DNA of 64,000 nt, from NCBI RefSeq assembly GCF_022682495.2, contig NC_071393.1, positions 95,345,010 to 95,409,009 of the forward strand. The letters run 5' to 3'. Below, piece after piece: positions 11,590 through 24,357 of the stretch; position 1 is the first letter of the stretch; each line of letters starts with the position of its first letter. Made by a program: the position numbers and the translations under genes. The notes under the pieces were generated by a model, which saw only the letters and a list, made by a program, of their open reading frames with translations, was not told where the DNA came from and did not search any database. The stretch comes from Desmodus rotundus. Taxonomy: Eukaryota; Chordata; Mammalia; Chiroptera; Phyllostomidae.

Positions 11590-12240
11590 TAAACTTAATT
11601 TTTGTAACTTTTTTTTGCTCCTACATGATTTAAAAGACAACTGCCTAACGCGATAATTATAAATGTGTGTTGATGGGCACACAACATATACATAAGTGAT
11701 CTGTATGGTAAATAACAGCATAAAAGAGGCAGGGCTGGAGCTCTATAGGGGCGAAGCTTTGTGTATTATTGACAGTAAGTTGGCATTAAATGGAAATGGG
11801 AAGGTTTTAGGGATGTAAAGGGAAATAAGGTTTCTATATTTCACTCGAACTGTAAAATAATGACACTTGTGAGAAAATAATGAAAACTGTGATAAGCTTT
11901 ATATTTATTTATATATGCGTGTGTGTGTGTAAATGTGTATGCATACAAAATGAAATACCTAGAGCAGCCACTGAAAAGGCTACGCAAAGAGATACATGTA
12001 AAAACACTACAGATAAATCAAAATGGATTTCTAAAAAATGTTTAAGTAATCCTAAGAATGCAGGCAAAAGAAAACAGAGAAATTGAAAACAGAAAGAACT
12101 AAAATAAAGAGGCGGACATAAGAGCTACCATATCAATAATTACATTAAATGTAAATGGCCTAAATATACCAATTTAAAGAGATTGAGAAGAAAAGGGAGG
12201 GGACTGAGACTGGCATGGTTTAAAAAACATGCTCCAACTA
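11590..12240 (+). mobile_element. L1M LINE fragment reaching the start of ORF2
   Basis: The text around 11650-11890 matches the region before ORF2 in old L1M elements. TCAATAATTACATTAAATG at about 12134-12152 encodes the TLNVNG start of the L1 endonuclease. It is joined directly to an L1 3' part at about 12245, so the middle of ORF2 is missing. Confidence 0.65.
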
Positions 12241-12244
12241 GAGC

Positions 12245-12995
12245 AGCGAAAATAAAAACAGTGACGGCACCCGATGCTGGCAAGGGTGCGGAGAAACCGT
12301 ATCGTCCGTGCACTGCTGGCGGAAATATCCAAGGGTACAGCCACTCTGGGAAGACAGTTCGACAGTTCCTTTAAATGCTAAACAGGCAACCACCATATGA
12401 CCCGGAAACGGCACTCCTGAGCATCTGTCCCCGAGAAATGAAGGCTTATGTCCCCCCCACACACACACACCCCTGTATAGGAGTGTTTACAACAGCCGTA
12501 TTTATAATAGCCCCAAACTGCAAACAACCTGTATGTCCTTCGATGGGTGAGTAGTTAAACAAAATGGGTTACATCCATGCCGGGAAATATTACTAAGCAA
12601 TGAAAAGGAACAAACTATGGGTAAAGGCAACAACTTGGATGAACCTCCAGAGAATTATGCAAAGCGAAAAAGTCAACCAGTAAAGGCTACATACTGTAGG
12701 ATTCCACTTATAACATTCTAAAAATGACAACATTGTGGAAATAGAGAACAGATTAGTGGTTGCCTGGGGTTAGCAGTAAGAAGGAAGTGGGTGTGGCCGT
12801 AAAAGAACAACAGGTGGGACTTTGCCATGATGGAAATGTTCTGTAGTTGACGTCACCAATGCCAACATCCTCGTTGTGATGTTATACTATAGTGTTACAA
12901 GATCTTACCTTTGCTGGAAACTGAGTAAATGATACTATTTCTTAAACTGTATGTGAATCTACAAATATCTCAAAACAGCAATTTAATTTTAAAAA
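12245..12995 (+). mobile_element. L1M LINE 3' portion (end of ORF2 and 3' UTR)
   Basis: Characteristic L1 ORF2 C-terminal phrases are present: GTGCACTGCTGGCGGAAAT, CACTCTGGGAAGACAGTT and ACCATATGACCCGGAAACG. The 3' UTR phrase GTGGTTGCCTGGGGTTAGC follows. A palindromic CRE-like TGACGTCA sits inside it at about 12848-12855, by chance as far as can be seen. Confidence 0.8.
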
Positions 12996-13366
12996 CTTTA
13001 AGGAGGTGCCCGCTCTCAGGGTTGTACAGGTGCAGCGTTGGCCCCTGGGAGTGAGGGTCTCCGTAAGGGTTGACCCTAAGTACACTATTTGCCTCACTCT
13101 AGTACCAGCCCTGACTGAGAATTATGTCTTCTCGGGCCCACATGGAAAATTCTAGAACCAGAGGACCAGAGTTTGATGCCTAAGGGGGCCAGGAATCATC
13201 ATGACGTTTGCCACCACCTATCTCCCAGTCACCCCAGTCCAAGTACCTGCGGCATGCCACCTTGGCAATATGGGGACTGCTCGGGGAGGAAGGATGACTC
13301 AGAGTAACGGAAGGGGAACCAGGTGCGTTCCACAGAGACAGATTTTTAAAGAGGGACTTGCGAGAT

Positions 13367-13488
13367 CATCTGGTTTGCTATGTGGAGAAATTGAGGCCAA
13401 GAGGAGAGGTCACTCTCCCAAGGCCGCCATCTGGTTTGCTATGTGGAGAAACTGAGGCCAAGAGGAGAGGTCACTCTCCCAAGGCCGC
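13367..13488. repeat. Tandem duplication of a 61-bp unit
   Basis: Two adjacent copies (13367-13427 and 13428-13488) start CATCTGGTTTGCTATGTGG and end AAGGCCGC. They differ at one position, T in the first and C in the second before TGAGGCC. The near-identity implies a recent duplication or ongoing homogenisation. Confidence 0.95.
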
Positions 13489-15419
13489 ACAGCTAGATTC
13501 CTGCCTGGGACTCTCACCACGGTGCCGCACCCAGAGCAGGAAGCATGTCAGAATGAAAGGCACATGTGGCAACGTCTCTGCCTTCCAGATAACTCCCCAC
13601 AGCACCCGGCTCCAGGGCCTCTGGCTCCCGAAAGAACTGGCTTGAACCTCCCGGCCAAGGCAGGTCACAGGTGGCAAGAAAAAAGTGGCTGTCAAAGATG
13701 ACTTTGGAGTATAGGGTGAGCTCTGCCACCACCATTCCAATTGCCAGCATGGTCTGGACCCAGTCACCCTCCTAAGGAGCCAGTGGCCTATTTTCCAGAA
13801 ATAAGAGATGGGCCTTGGCGCTCCTAAAGGCTGCCCCAAGATGCACCTCCCCGGACACCTCCTGGGCACCTCCTCTCCCACGGCCACAGTCCATTTCCCT
13901 GGAGGCATTACACACAGGAAATGCTCTCCTGGAATTGCTTTGCTCTAAGACAAGCCTTTACCCTTGGGCCACAGGAGAGAAAATCACCCTACATGACCTG
14001 CACTCCAGGAGTCGAGGGCTTCCAGCCAGCCAGGGCTCCCTCTCAGCAGGAACACACCCAGGTGGGATGTGGGACACCAGTCTCATCAGACCCCCTGTGC
14101 ATCAGACACCTCTAATCCCCTCTTCAGTGCCTCCTGGCCTCGCCTGTCTTCCCTGCTCTTGGCCAGGCGTCGCACCTCAGCCACTGCCAGCTCTGTGGGC
14201 TCCGCCCAGCCTCCCCTGACCTCTGATGGGCAGAACCTCCAGCAACTGACCTCCTGCCCCTGTCACAAGCCCCTCCTGGGGCTCCCTGGGGTTCCTGAGG
14301 TATGAGATACCCCAGGGGCCACTCAAGCACCCACTCCTAGGCAACCTAGAAGTGCGGGAAGGCACTGCCCGGGGGCAGACAGGAGCTGGGGTTAAACAGT
14401 CCTTTCTTCCAGAGGCAGGAGTACAGCCTCTCCACAGACAAGACGGAGCCCACTGAGCTCACCACCAGCAGGGCCGCTCCATAACGCACCGCCCTGTGCT
14501 GACGGTCCTTCCTTGCCGGTCTTCTTTCTAACCTCACTCCTGCTTTCCCAGGACTGCACTCCTCCATAAACTATCCGTAAGTTGTTACCTCAGATTTGTT
14601 TTCTAGGGACCAGGACTAAAATACCCTCTTTGAGGGAATTAGAAAAGTAGGCTAAACAGAGAGAAGAAAGGTCTCTTTAAGGCAGTGAGCAACCTTGGGC
14701 TTTCTCTCTGCATATGCCAGTCCTGGGGACCCTAGATCTTGAGCACCCCCTCCGAACTTCATAACTGGACCAACAAAAGCAGCATCTTGTCAAGTGTGTG
14801 ACTCGGCCCCACCTCCCAGGAAAGAATGCAAAGCTGAGACATGGCCCAGGACCGGACACCAGCAGCTGTGTGTGCCACCTGTGGCCTAGGCCTATCGCAC
14901 AGCAGCTGGAAATGACCCAGTACACGGAAAGGGGGCAGGCCTCAGGGAGGGGACAAAGGGTTGGTTAACTGAGATTACTTAGATAAAGCCGGCCTGGTAG
15001 AACCCAATGCTGCCAGGGACAACTCAGTCAGAGTGACCTCCTCTCTCCTCCAAGCTCCCACACACCCTCCTCCTGGCTGCATTGTGCTGCGTCTGTTTAC
15101 TTACCATCTCGCCCCCAGAGGAGCCTGACATCTCCCCAGAGGAGCTCAGTGCTGTGCACATCCTTCCTATGTGGAAGGCACACGCGGACGCTGTATCTTC
15201 CCCTCCGTGGACACCGCATCCAACGCCCAGGTCAGAGCTGGTGCAAATTAGCATGTGGGAAAGGACGACAGAGAGGAGAAGGAAGAAGAAAACGACAGCC
15301 ACCTGAGTCAGCAGTGGTCCTGCTCATCAAGGGCTGCGGAGCAGCCGGAGGGAGACCCTCAGGGCATCCAGGAAAAGGGTTACCCGTTTACCTATAACCT
15401 CCAATTTAGGACTCTAATG

Positions 15420-15600
15420 CCTCCTCTCCCTCCCAAACTCTCTCTCCTTCTCCTCCTCCTCCTCTTCCTCCTCCTCTTCCCCCCGCCCCCACCCTCTCAC
15501 TCTCACTCTCGCTGTCTTTATTTCTGTCTTTCTATCTCTGTGTCTCTATTTCTCTGTCTCTATTATTTCTCTCCCTCTCTCTTTCTCTCCCTCCCCAATC
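15420..15600. repeat. Polypyrimidine tract (CT/CCT-rich)
   Basis: About 180 bp of nearly uninterrupted C and T on the plus strand, with CTCCTC and TCTCTCTC phases and few purines. Such mirror-prone tracts can form triplex (H-DNA) structures. Confidence 0.85.
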
Positions 15601-15895
15601 CCGCCCCCACCCTTCCCATTAACACCATAATGCTAAACCTGAGGTTCCAGTCTCAATGCATCTTGACTTTTTAGCTGCTTGTGCCCTGGCATATCCCAGC
15701 ATCTTTACCTCCCCCAAGAATGGCTTTGTATCCTTGCCTTGGTGTCTTTCCTGAGCTTAGAGGGCAGAAGAGCTGGGAGCCCAATGCAGACAGTGGGGGA
15801 GGATGGAAATGCCCTAGCAGGGGCAACTGAGCGCCTGGAATCTCCACATTACACCCAGCACACCTCCATTTTAATTTATACATCTTATTTCATTT

Positions 15896-18775
15896 TTTTT
15901 ACCAAATAAACTGTCACAATAATCCAGGAGCTGATTCAATTCAGGCAGAGCCGCACAGATCCCATCAGAAAATGACTGATAGTTTTGATGCGGAAACTGC
16001 ATTTATCATACAGGCAACTAAAGTGGGAAGACATACAGTCAGGATAAAGGTTTCGTGGGCACTGGAGTGCACAGTTGGCCTGCCCCCATTCCCCCCCACC
16101 AATGAAGCATCAACACAGGTTCAAGACAAGACCGAAAAGGGGGGCAGCAGGGTCTGCAGGGTCAGAGGATGGCGAAGGCCAGCGGGTTGGGGCCCATGAG
16201 GTCCAGGCAGCACCAGGAGCACATGCTCCCCAGACACACGGGCCACCGTCCCCACCTCCACCATGAAGGGAACGAGTGGGGGCAGGGCTGCATCCCGAGA
16301 GGATCTGGAATCACTCCACATTGGAAATTCATGGCAAATTGCTCCTGTAATTTACTGGTCCGGCTGGAGAGATGCATCTTTGAACTGCAGAGAGAGACTT
16401 TGAAAATCACTCTCAACCCTGGCTCTCCAAACCCTGTCTGTGATGAATTAAAGGGAATTATGCACATAAACCCCCAGATCAAGGGGACACCCACTCTCCT
16501 TCAACTGCCTGCAAGCTGATTAGGCAGAGTTCACAGCAGAACAGGCACCCAGGCTGGAAAAATAAAATAAATTTAAAATGCAGAGATTGATGGCTCCTGC
16601 CATAAAGTCTCTCCAAAACCACAGTCTGTAAATTAGAATTTCCATCGATGCTAAGGCATGGTGGGGCCTTTGGGGAAGGACTCCAGATACCCCTTGAAAC
16701 CCACCCACTGTCCAGTGGAGGGTGTCCACATCCCAGGGGAAGTGGTTTGGTTCTAAAGGACCCCCCACTGCCCCAAGAGGGAGACACTGAGGCACGGAAC
16801 AGTCAGGTCACAGCCTGCACACCTCCCGCATCATCAACACCCAGGGCCTGGTACCTTGCTGGTGCTCAGCAGCATGTGTGAGAGACCAGATCCGAGAGGA
16901 CCGGGCCCTGCTGAGCAAACTCACTCCAACCTCGTCCCTCTCCGGTGCAGCACAGGCCCCCACAAGAGCCGCAGAGGGAAGGTGGTAGAGAGGTGAGTCC
17001 TAGAACTCAGTTCCGCTCAGACCCTAGTCCAGGCCAGAGGGAGCTGGCAGTCAGGAGTGTGGAAATCTAGGTTTTCCACTTGAGAGACTGGTATGTCTCA
17101 GGCCGCGTTCCCTAGAATGTGTTGAAGGCTAGGACAGGCTACCCGGATTCCCCTCTGCAGGACTGAGACATCCATTCCCAAGTCCCTCTGTGAACTGCCT
17201 TCAGTCAGAGAACCCCCTGGCTCAAGGTCATGTCCCCAAACCGGGGGCAGCTGCATCTAATGCCTGGTTAGCTGGCCAGAGGGAGGGTGGTTATAAAGGC
17301 CTGGCCCCCTTGACTCGAGGTGGGACAATTGTGCAGGCCGTCCCAGCTGCACAGTTTCCCCCGGGGACAGCAAAGCCTTTGGTGTGACCACATAACAGCC
17401 CAATATCTCCCTCTGCCCCACCTTGCTGCTTCACTCCCCACGGGTGCTGATACCAAGGGGACAAGACGACAAGCCCTGACATGGCACATGCCACAGCAGT
17501 GGAGGTGACAGGGGATCCCTTGTCCAGTCTAGTCCTCCGTGTCAGAGTCAGGGGCCCCAGAGAGAGGAAGAGACTTGCCTCTGTCTCCACGGCCAGTCCC
17601 TGGCAGAGAACTCAGGCCTCATGACGCCAAGCCTCTCTAGAAACCCTCCAGAAAGGCAAGGCCCAGGCATCCCTCCCCAGACGGCGGCTCGGCCCAGATG
17701 AGTAATTAAGGAAGGTCATTTCCCGGCCCCACTTGCCCCCGCTTCCACTGTCATTTTGTGGGCTCCCAAAGCCAAACACGTGCTCCATGGTCTCTCAGAA
17801 TTTCTTGGCGCATCTCACAGGGTCCTTCTCAGAATGGGAAATATGTGCTACAGGGTTTTACGAGATTTATTTGGGAGCCTTTTTCAACAAAGGAAAGACA
17901 TCCTCATCATTCTCGGCTAATCACAACCCCTACCTATGTGTCCCCCCAAATTTTTAAATAGAGAAAAACACCAGAATTACAAATTACCCAGCATTTACAT
18001 TGATTTGGTTAATCCCTAGAGGAAAATACAATTAAACGAAAGGGACTAAATGAAAGCTGACTGATGAGTTGCCATTTTAAGACATTCGGTTCAATTAAGC
18101 TAAAAGCCTGCTCTCAGGACGCAGTGATGGCTCCCAAACACTGCGTGCCAGCTCTCCAAGGCAGGGCTCCCCGCCGAGAGGCAGGGAGCTCTCAAAGCTG
18201 AGGAGGAGGGAACCCTGTGACCAGCACCTGAGCTAGGCTTTCCCCTGGAGGAGCAGCCACCTCCTCAGACCCCTGCAGGCAGCCAATCACCCCATCCTGC
18301 TGGCTGGGGCTCCGTAGGGGCCAAGGATGTAGGACAGGGTTGTAGGTTCTACCCCAAAATGTTGACCTTCTTGTTTTTAATTCTTTTCGCTTGCCTGTCT
18401 GTTTGATTTACATAACGTGGCCCCAGGTGGGAAGCCAGGGCCTTTTATGTTACTAACTAGCTTCATTTTTCTCTTTAAAGTGGGGATGCCCTTGAACCAG
18501 GGAAACCCGGAAGATAGCTCCCACTCTGTTGATAACTTTCAGGGTAACTCCAAACTAGTCCTTCATCCTCTCTGGTTTCAGCTTCCTCAGCAGCAAAGTC
18601 AGACTAACGTGCCTTTTAGGATATTACCACACTGAAGCTAAGATTGCTGAGACACAAAGAACAGCCTTTAAACATATGGTGTCAGAACAACGTGACAAGG
18701 CCTTGACCAAAGCCTTATCTAGATGTATAGATATAGGTGTAGGTAAGTCTCTGAAGACAGATATAAAGCTACATA
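15896..18775. other. Unique non-coding stretch with candidate conserved elements
   Basis: No repeat or exon is recognised. Three AT-rich, low-redundancy segments (about 15900-16040, 16310-16480 and 17965-18115) have the texture of conserved non-coding elements, including TAAT-type homeodomain motifs. Conservation cannot be tested here. Confidence 0.35.
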
Positions 18776-18779
18776 AGTA

Positions 18780-20480
18780 TTTTTAACTCAAAATGGATAG
18801 ACTTAAATGTAGAACCTAAAAGCTTTTAGAAGAAAACATAGGAGCAAATCTCCTAGAGCAAAAGGTCCTTAAATGTGACTGCAAAAGCACAACCCGTAGC
18901 AGAATCGATCAATTAGGCCTCATTAGAATTAAAACCTTTTGCTCTGCAAAAGACGGAGTCGAAGGAATGAAAAGGCATGTGACAGAGTGGGCGAGAGCAC
19001 TTGCAAATCACACACCCAACAAAGATCTTGTATCTAGAATACATAAAGAACTCTCTAAACTCAAAAGTAAAAAGTCAACAATCCAACTTAAAAATGGGTA
19101 AATACTTGAAATACGTCAGCAAAGAGGCAAATAAGCACATAATAAGATCTTCAACATCATTAGCCACTGGGAGGATGAAAACTAAAACCACAGTGAGATG
19201 TCACGGAGCATCTCGTGCCTGAACGGCTAACATAAAACCAGGGACACTGCCAAGCACTGGCCAGGATGCAGGGAACCTGGACTGCCTGTGCACTGCTGGT
19301 GGGGATGCAGAACAGCACAGCCACTCTGGGACACAGTTTGGCAGCCCCTTTAGAAATTAAACGTACAACTACCATACGACCCAGCAACCGCACTCTTGAA
19401 TGCTTATCCCAGAGAAATAAAAACTCACATTCACACAAAAACCTGCCCAAGAACGTCTGTAGCAGCTTTATTTGTAATGACCCAACCCAGATGTCCTTCA
19501 ACGAGCAAACAGTCAAACACCCCGCAGGACACCCATGGCGTGTGTACTCCAGGCTGAACAGTGTCCTCCCCAAAACGTCCACCCAGAACCTAGAATATGA
19601 ACGTATTTGGAAATAGGGTCTTTGGAGATATAATTAGTCAAGGTGAGGTCTTACTGATCAAGGCAGGCCCCAAATCCGAAGACCGGCGTCCTATAGGGAG
19701 GGCGATGTGATGATGGAGGCAGAGACTGGAGTGATGCTCCTAGAAGCCAGGGGCGCCAGGGTTCCTGGCAGCCAGCAGCATCGGGAAGAGGCAAGGGACG
19801 ATTTTTCCCTGGAGGCTTCCGAAGGAGCACAGCCCAGTCAACACCTTCATTTCAGACTTCTGGCCTTCAGAACCGTGAGAATAAATTTTTGTTTTCAGCC
19901 CCCAGTTTGTGCTATTTTGTTACACCAGCCCTAGGAAATACACCATGGGGTACGACTCAGCAATATAAAGGGACAAACTGGCATAGGCAACACCCTGAAT
20001 GAATCTCCAGAGAATCACGTATAGTGAGAAAAGCCAATCTCAAAAGGTTGCATACTGTGTGACTCCATTTATACGGCAGTCTCAAAATGACAAACTAGAG
20101 TGATGAAAACCCAGTCAGTGGTCACCAGGGGAGTGTGGAAGGAAGAGTGGGACTATGAAGGGGTAGCATGAGGGGGTTTTAGGGCTGGGGAGTGCCTGAA
20201 CAATTCTGTATCCTGCTTGTGGTAGTGGTCCTATGAATCTGTACCTGTAACAAAATTCTCAGAGACACACACATGTAAAAATGGACAAAATCCAAATTAG
20301 ATCTGTAGTTTCATTAACAGCATGGTGCCACATCAATTCCTGGTTTTCATAATTAGACCACAGATGTATGAAATGTTAGCAGGGGAAGCTGGGTGTAGAG
20401 TACCTGAGAACTCCCCACTATATTTGAAACGTCTGTGTGAGCCTTAGATTATTTTAAAATGAAAGGCTTTAAAAGACGTG
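18780..20480 (+). mobile_element. Old L1 LINE 3' part (ORF2 C-terminus and 3' UTR), split by an MLT1A LTR
   Basis: ORF2-type phrases run in order: AAAAGCTTTTAGAAGAAAAC, CATTAGAATTAAAACCTTTTG, GTGCACTGCTGGTGGGGATG and ACCATACGACCCAGCAACCG. After the LTR at 19541-19942 the text continues with AATATAAAGGGACAAACTGG and then an L1 3' UTR (GAAATGTTAGCAGGGGAAGC near 20367). All reading frames are broken. Confidence 0.85.
19541..19942 (+). mobile_element. MLT1A-type MaLR solo LTR inside an L1
   Basis: It runs from TGTGTACTCCAGGCTGAAC to CTAGGAAATACA. Internal blocks GTATTTGGAAATAGGGTCTT and GAGAATAAATTTTTGTTTTC are the typical MLT1A U3 and polyadenylation regions. CCATGG lies on both sides (left about 19533-19538, right 19943-19948), consistent with a short target-site duplication. 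L1 sequence continues on each side. Confidence 0.85.
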
Positions 20481-20539
20481 TTTGGAGGATTCGATGTTTT
20501 ATAAATGTAAACAGCAAAAGAATGTTCTCACTGGTCAGA

Positions 20540-20720
20540 ATTGACTGAGGGAAAGCTCCAGAGACAGGCACAGGCTAGTTCCCACTTCACCATTTCCTCA
20601 CTCTGTCGTTTTGGAAAAGCTCGCTTCCTTCTCTGAGCCTCAGGCTCCTCACATGTGAATTCTCATACACGAATAGTGACCCACAACGCACATATTACAG
20701 ATGGCATGGTGTTGAAAACA
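20540..20720 (+). repeat. MIR SINE fragment
   Basis: CTTCCTTCTCTGAGCCTCAGG followed by a CTCACATGTGAA block fits the MIR core. Divergent and with unclear ends. Confidence 0.4.
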
Positions 20721-21269
20721 TCTGACATGACAGCTAAACATGGACGGTTGCTGAGTAAATCTTAGCTGCCCTCTGCACCCCAACCGGTGCAGCTCCTCCA
20801 ATTTGTTTCCTAGAACCGCTGATGCCTTTGATTCCACCCTTCAAGGTCAAACAAGGTTCTCCCGGGACCCAGTTCCTCTGGAATACAGGGCTTCCGGATC
20901 TCCTCATCTGGGCCCACTTACCGCAGAGCTGTACCTGAAGATGGAGGCCTCCACGGAAACAGTACCCACCCTGGTAGCTCCGGCCAGCTGCCCTGCCTTT
21001 TGGCCCTCAGGGTACTCTGAGACCCCATGTACCCGCCCTTCTTTCTTCCCCTCCATCATTACTCTAGCTACTATTCTAAATGGTTTTGCAAAAACAAGAG
21101 TTGCTCCTTTATCGTTGCAAAGTACAGTTTACAAAGTACTTTTTACATATGTGTTATACCTCCTTAGAGCTGCAACAAGCTTAGCTGGAGGCAGAGCAGG
21201 TGTAAGAATCCCAATTTTCCAAATGGAAAGAGGTGGGTGAGGAACAGGAAGGGGAGAAGGGAACTCACA

Positions 21270-21470
21270 TGATTAACCACCTAATGTGTACTAGGCATGT
21301 GACTGTCTTTCATCTGATTATTATAAGGTTATGACATAAATATTATTAAAAACTCCATTTTGCAGACCAAAAAAAAAAAAAAACTTGTCAGTTCAGAAAG
21401 GTTAAGAAATTTATCCAACAATACACAGTCCATAAGGGCAGAATAGGGACCAAACACAAGCCTGTCTGAC
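21270..21470 (-). repeat. MIR SINE fragment, reverse orientation
   Basis: CACCTAATGTGTACTAGGCA, then CCATTTTGCAGACC and GTTCAGAAAGGTTAAGAAA, follow the reverse MIR order. It is interrupted by a 14-bp A run at about 21369-21382. Confidence 0.6.
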
Positions 21471-21479
21471 ACCAAAGCA

Positions 21480-23035
21480 GGGGTCTTTCCTTTCCATCAG
21501 GCACAAAGTCCATCATGCTTTCCATCCATCCATTTGTTCCTTTTTTCATTTTTATCGAGAAACAATTGCAAATCTTTCTCTCTGTGAGGACTTCCTTAAT
21601 TGCCCAGACCCATGAGTGCGCTGGCCCCAGCATGAGGGTCTTCAGGTGCTCCTCTTTACTCTGCACCCCCCAGAGTATCACCCCATTCCCACTGTGTTGC
21701 GTTTCCACCCTGGGAAGCCCCCGGAGCACCCTGTGCCTACCTTAGGCAGCAGCAGCACCCCTCATTCCCGCAGTCTCTCCCACAGCTCCCCCAACTCCAT
21801 AGAGAGCCAGAGTCTCTCCGTGTCCCGCAGCGTCCAGGCTGGAGGACCCTGCGAGAGCATTCAAGGTGACTCTGAGGTCCAGAGGGGAAGACACCTGCCT
21901 CAAGTCCCCAGGTGAGATAGTGGCAGGCCAGGACTAGCTCCCAGGCCTCCCGGCCTGTGTGCGGCCCTCTGGGCACGGGTCCCACTGCAGCAGCACCCTG
22001 TCCCTGCTGAGAGCTTGGCCTGCCTTCCTCCAGGCACCTCTCCTCAGGGGAGGGCTGCCTGGTTCAGGGGCTCCCAGTAGCTCCAGGACTCCCTCCTCCC
22101 TTCCACACTCCTGAATCCTGCCTATCCTCCCAGTCCCATTCAATCCTGCTTCTCCCTTCAAAGCTTTCCAAATTAATCTTGCCCCAAGACCCTCTCCCTC
22201 CTGCCCTACCCTCAGTACCTCCAGATCTCACATGAAAACCACCGTGAGCGTCAGTTCAACCTTCCCAGCCAGGCCACTGCCCTCCCCGCAGCTCTTGGCA
22301 TAGCCGAGTGAAGAGAAAGCAGAAAGGGGACGGGGAAGTGGGGACGGAGCCCTCTTTGAGTATTTGTCCACATATCAGTCTTGCTTATGAGGACTGTCTT
22401 ATCTTTTTCCCAACTTATGGAATTTGCCATTTTTTCCCCAAGAACCTCTCTCCCATTATAATATTGCCTAATAACCTACTCAAAATTAAAATTTTGGGTA
22501 AGATTCCCCTTTTAAGTTGAGACTTGCCCCTCTAGCGACTGATCGGTATGCCAGAACCAAACCAAGTCTTCCATCCATTAAATAAAACCACATAAAACCT
22601 GTTCCTGCGAACAGCACTCTCCTGACTCGCTCAAGCCGGCCTGCAATAAGTATTCCTAATTGTGCTCCTTAAAAAGTGGATTTATGAATCCCAATTAGGC
22701 CACTTACACTTACGCAGCAGCAGTTTTCAATACCACCGAACCTTCCTTCTTCCCCGGATGAAATTATTTTTGGTAGGTGGCAGGATAATCACTAAAACAT
22801 AAAAGGACCCACTCGACACCACAGCAGCAGCTTCAGCAATTCTGTTAGCAGGGCTTGAGGACAAGCAGGTTTTGATGGCATATTTAAGCCCGTGGTAAGT
22901 GTCTGCCACTCCATGCTCCTCGGCCATGTAGGCACTTCTCTTGGTTCCTTCTCCTTGGATCCAAAACCACCCTCTAAATGCCTAGCCCCACCCCGCCACG
23001 CCCTTCCCCCTATCCTTTATATCCCCACTGTTCCC
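21480..23035. other. Unique non-coding stretch
   Basis: GC-rich and without a recognised repeat to about 22300, then AT-rich (22370-22720) with the texture of conserved non-coding DNA. No supported exon. Confidence 0.4.
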
Positions 23036-23039
23036 CAAC

Positions 23040-23245
23040 TAAAACTGTGCCTTCTCCTTTTAAAGACCCAGCTCAAATTGTTCCTCCTCCAGGAAGCCTT
23101 CCTTAACCCAACCTCTCACACCTACTGTTGTTCAAGCACTGATTCCTCAATTGTGTGTTTGTCTCCAGCTCTGGGACAGGAGCTCCCTGAGGGCAAGAAC
23201 TGGGTCTCATCCAGTGCCCGACATGGAGAAGGCTGGCCCGCTCAC
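23040..23245 (+). repeat. L2 LINE 3' end
   Basis: CCAGCTCAAATTGTTCCTCC, CCAGGAAGCCTTCCTTAACC and GAGGGCAAGAACTGGGTCTC occur in the order of an L2 3' end. This is an old CR1-like LINE shared by all mammals. Confidence 0.75.
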
Positions 23246-23299
23246 TCACTCCTTCATTCTTTTCTTCAATCAACTTGTTGGAACCCAATTCAAAATTAA

Positions 23300-24110
23300 G
23301 CCCGGGATATGTATAGACATGTCTCTAAAGAAGATGCACAAGTGGCCAATAACCACACACAAAGATGCTCACCATCACTACTCACTAGGGAACTGCAAAG
23401 CTAAGTTACAATGAAATATCACCTCACCCAATCAAATGGCCACTATCAAAAGAACAGAAAATAACGAGTGTGGACGAGGACGCAGGGAAACTGGAACCCT
23501 CATACCCTGCTGGTGGGAATGTAAAATGCTGCGGCCACTTTGGAAAGCAGTCTGGCAGCCCCTGCAATGACCCGGCAGTCCCACCCATAGGTACGGACCC
23601 AACATGAATGAAAACATATCCACGCAAAAGCTTGTACACAGAAACAGCAGCATCGTCCATCACAGCTGAAAAGTATCCGTCCACTGATCAATGGATAAAT
23701 AAACGGTGGTCTACCCACACACGGTGGAATATCATTCAGCAGTAAAAAGGAATGAAGTACTAGTTCATGCTCCAGGATGGATGAACCTTGAAAACATTTT
23801 GCTAAATGAAAGAAGCCAGTCACAAAAGACCACGTATTATATGCCACTTATATGCAATGTCCTGAACAGGCAAATCCGTAGAGGCAGAAAGGAGATTAGT
23901 GGCTGCCAGGGACTCGGGGAAGGAGATGCGTAGTAACTACAAGTGGGTGTGGGGTTTCTTTTGGGGGTGATTGTGGTGGTGGTTGCCCAACTCTGAACAT
24001 ACTAAAAACCATGCGATTGTATGCTTTTAAATAGTGAAGCGTACAGTGGGTGGATTGTATTTCAATGAAGCTGTTACCAAAAACAAAAATTTTATTTTAA
24101 AGCACTTGTT
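23300..24110 (+). mobile_element. L1 LINE 3' portion
   Basis: ORF2 C-terminal signatures include TGGCCACTATCAAAAGAAC, CATACCCTGCTGGTGGGAAT, ATCATTCAGCAGTAAAAAGG and ATGGATGAACCTTGAAAAC. A short 3' UTR with TTAGTGGCTGCCAGGGACT follows. Reading frames are broken. Plus orientation. Confidence 0.85.
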
Positions 24111-24357
24111 GGGCAGTGACGACGTGGAGGACAGGAGAGCACTAGAAGGACGGAACCCCAGGAGCCCGAGCCCGTGGACACAGCTCCACGCAGCGTGGTG
24201 TGTGTGGAACAGCTTTCTTCCACTACTGCAGCCTCCCTCAGCGCACCAGTTCCCTGCTTCGCCAACGAGGACAGTGAGTGACCTCTTTCTCTGATCAGTT
24301 TGCAAGGCGGAAGTTGAATCATCAACAGGACAACTTGCTACTTCAAGACTTAATATA

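Larger units (their letters stand above)
13010..15895. other. Unique non-coding stretch with a 61-bp tandem duplication and a polypyrimidine tract
   Basis: No exon or known repeat is recognised apart from the duplication at 13367-13488 and the pyrimidine tract at 15420-15600, listed separately. A segment at 14380-14610 could be a worn LTR but is not assignable. Confidence 0.4.

Noticed and set aside
12845..12858. Perfect CRE palindrome TGACGTCA
   Set aside because: It sits in an old L1 3' region with no promoter nearby, so chance is the simplest reading.
13367..13488. CRISPR-like direct repeats
   Set aside because: Two adjacent 61-bp copies without spacers are a simple tandem duplication, and the genome is mammalian.
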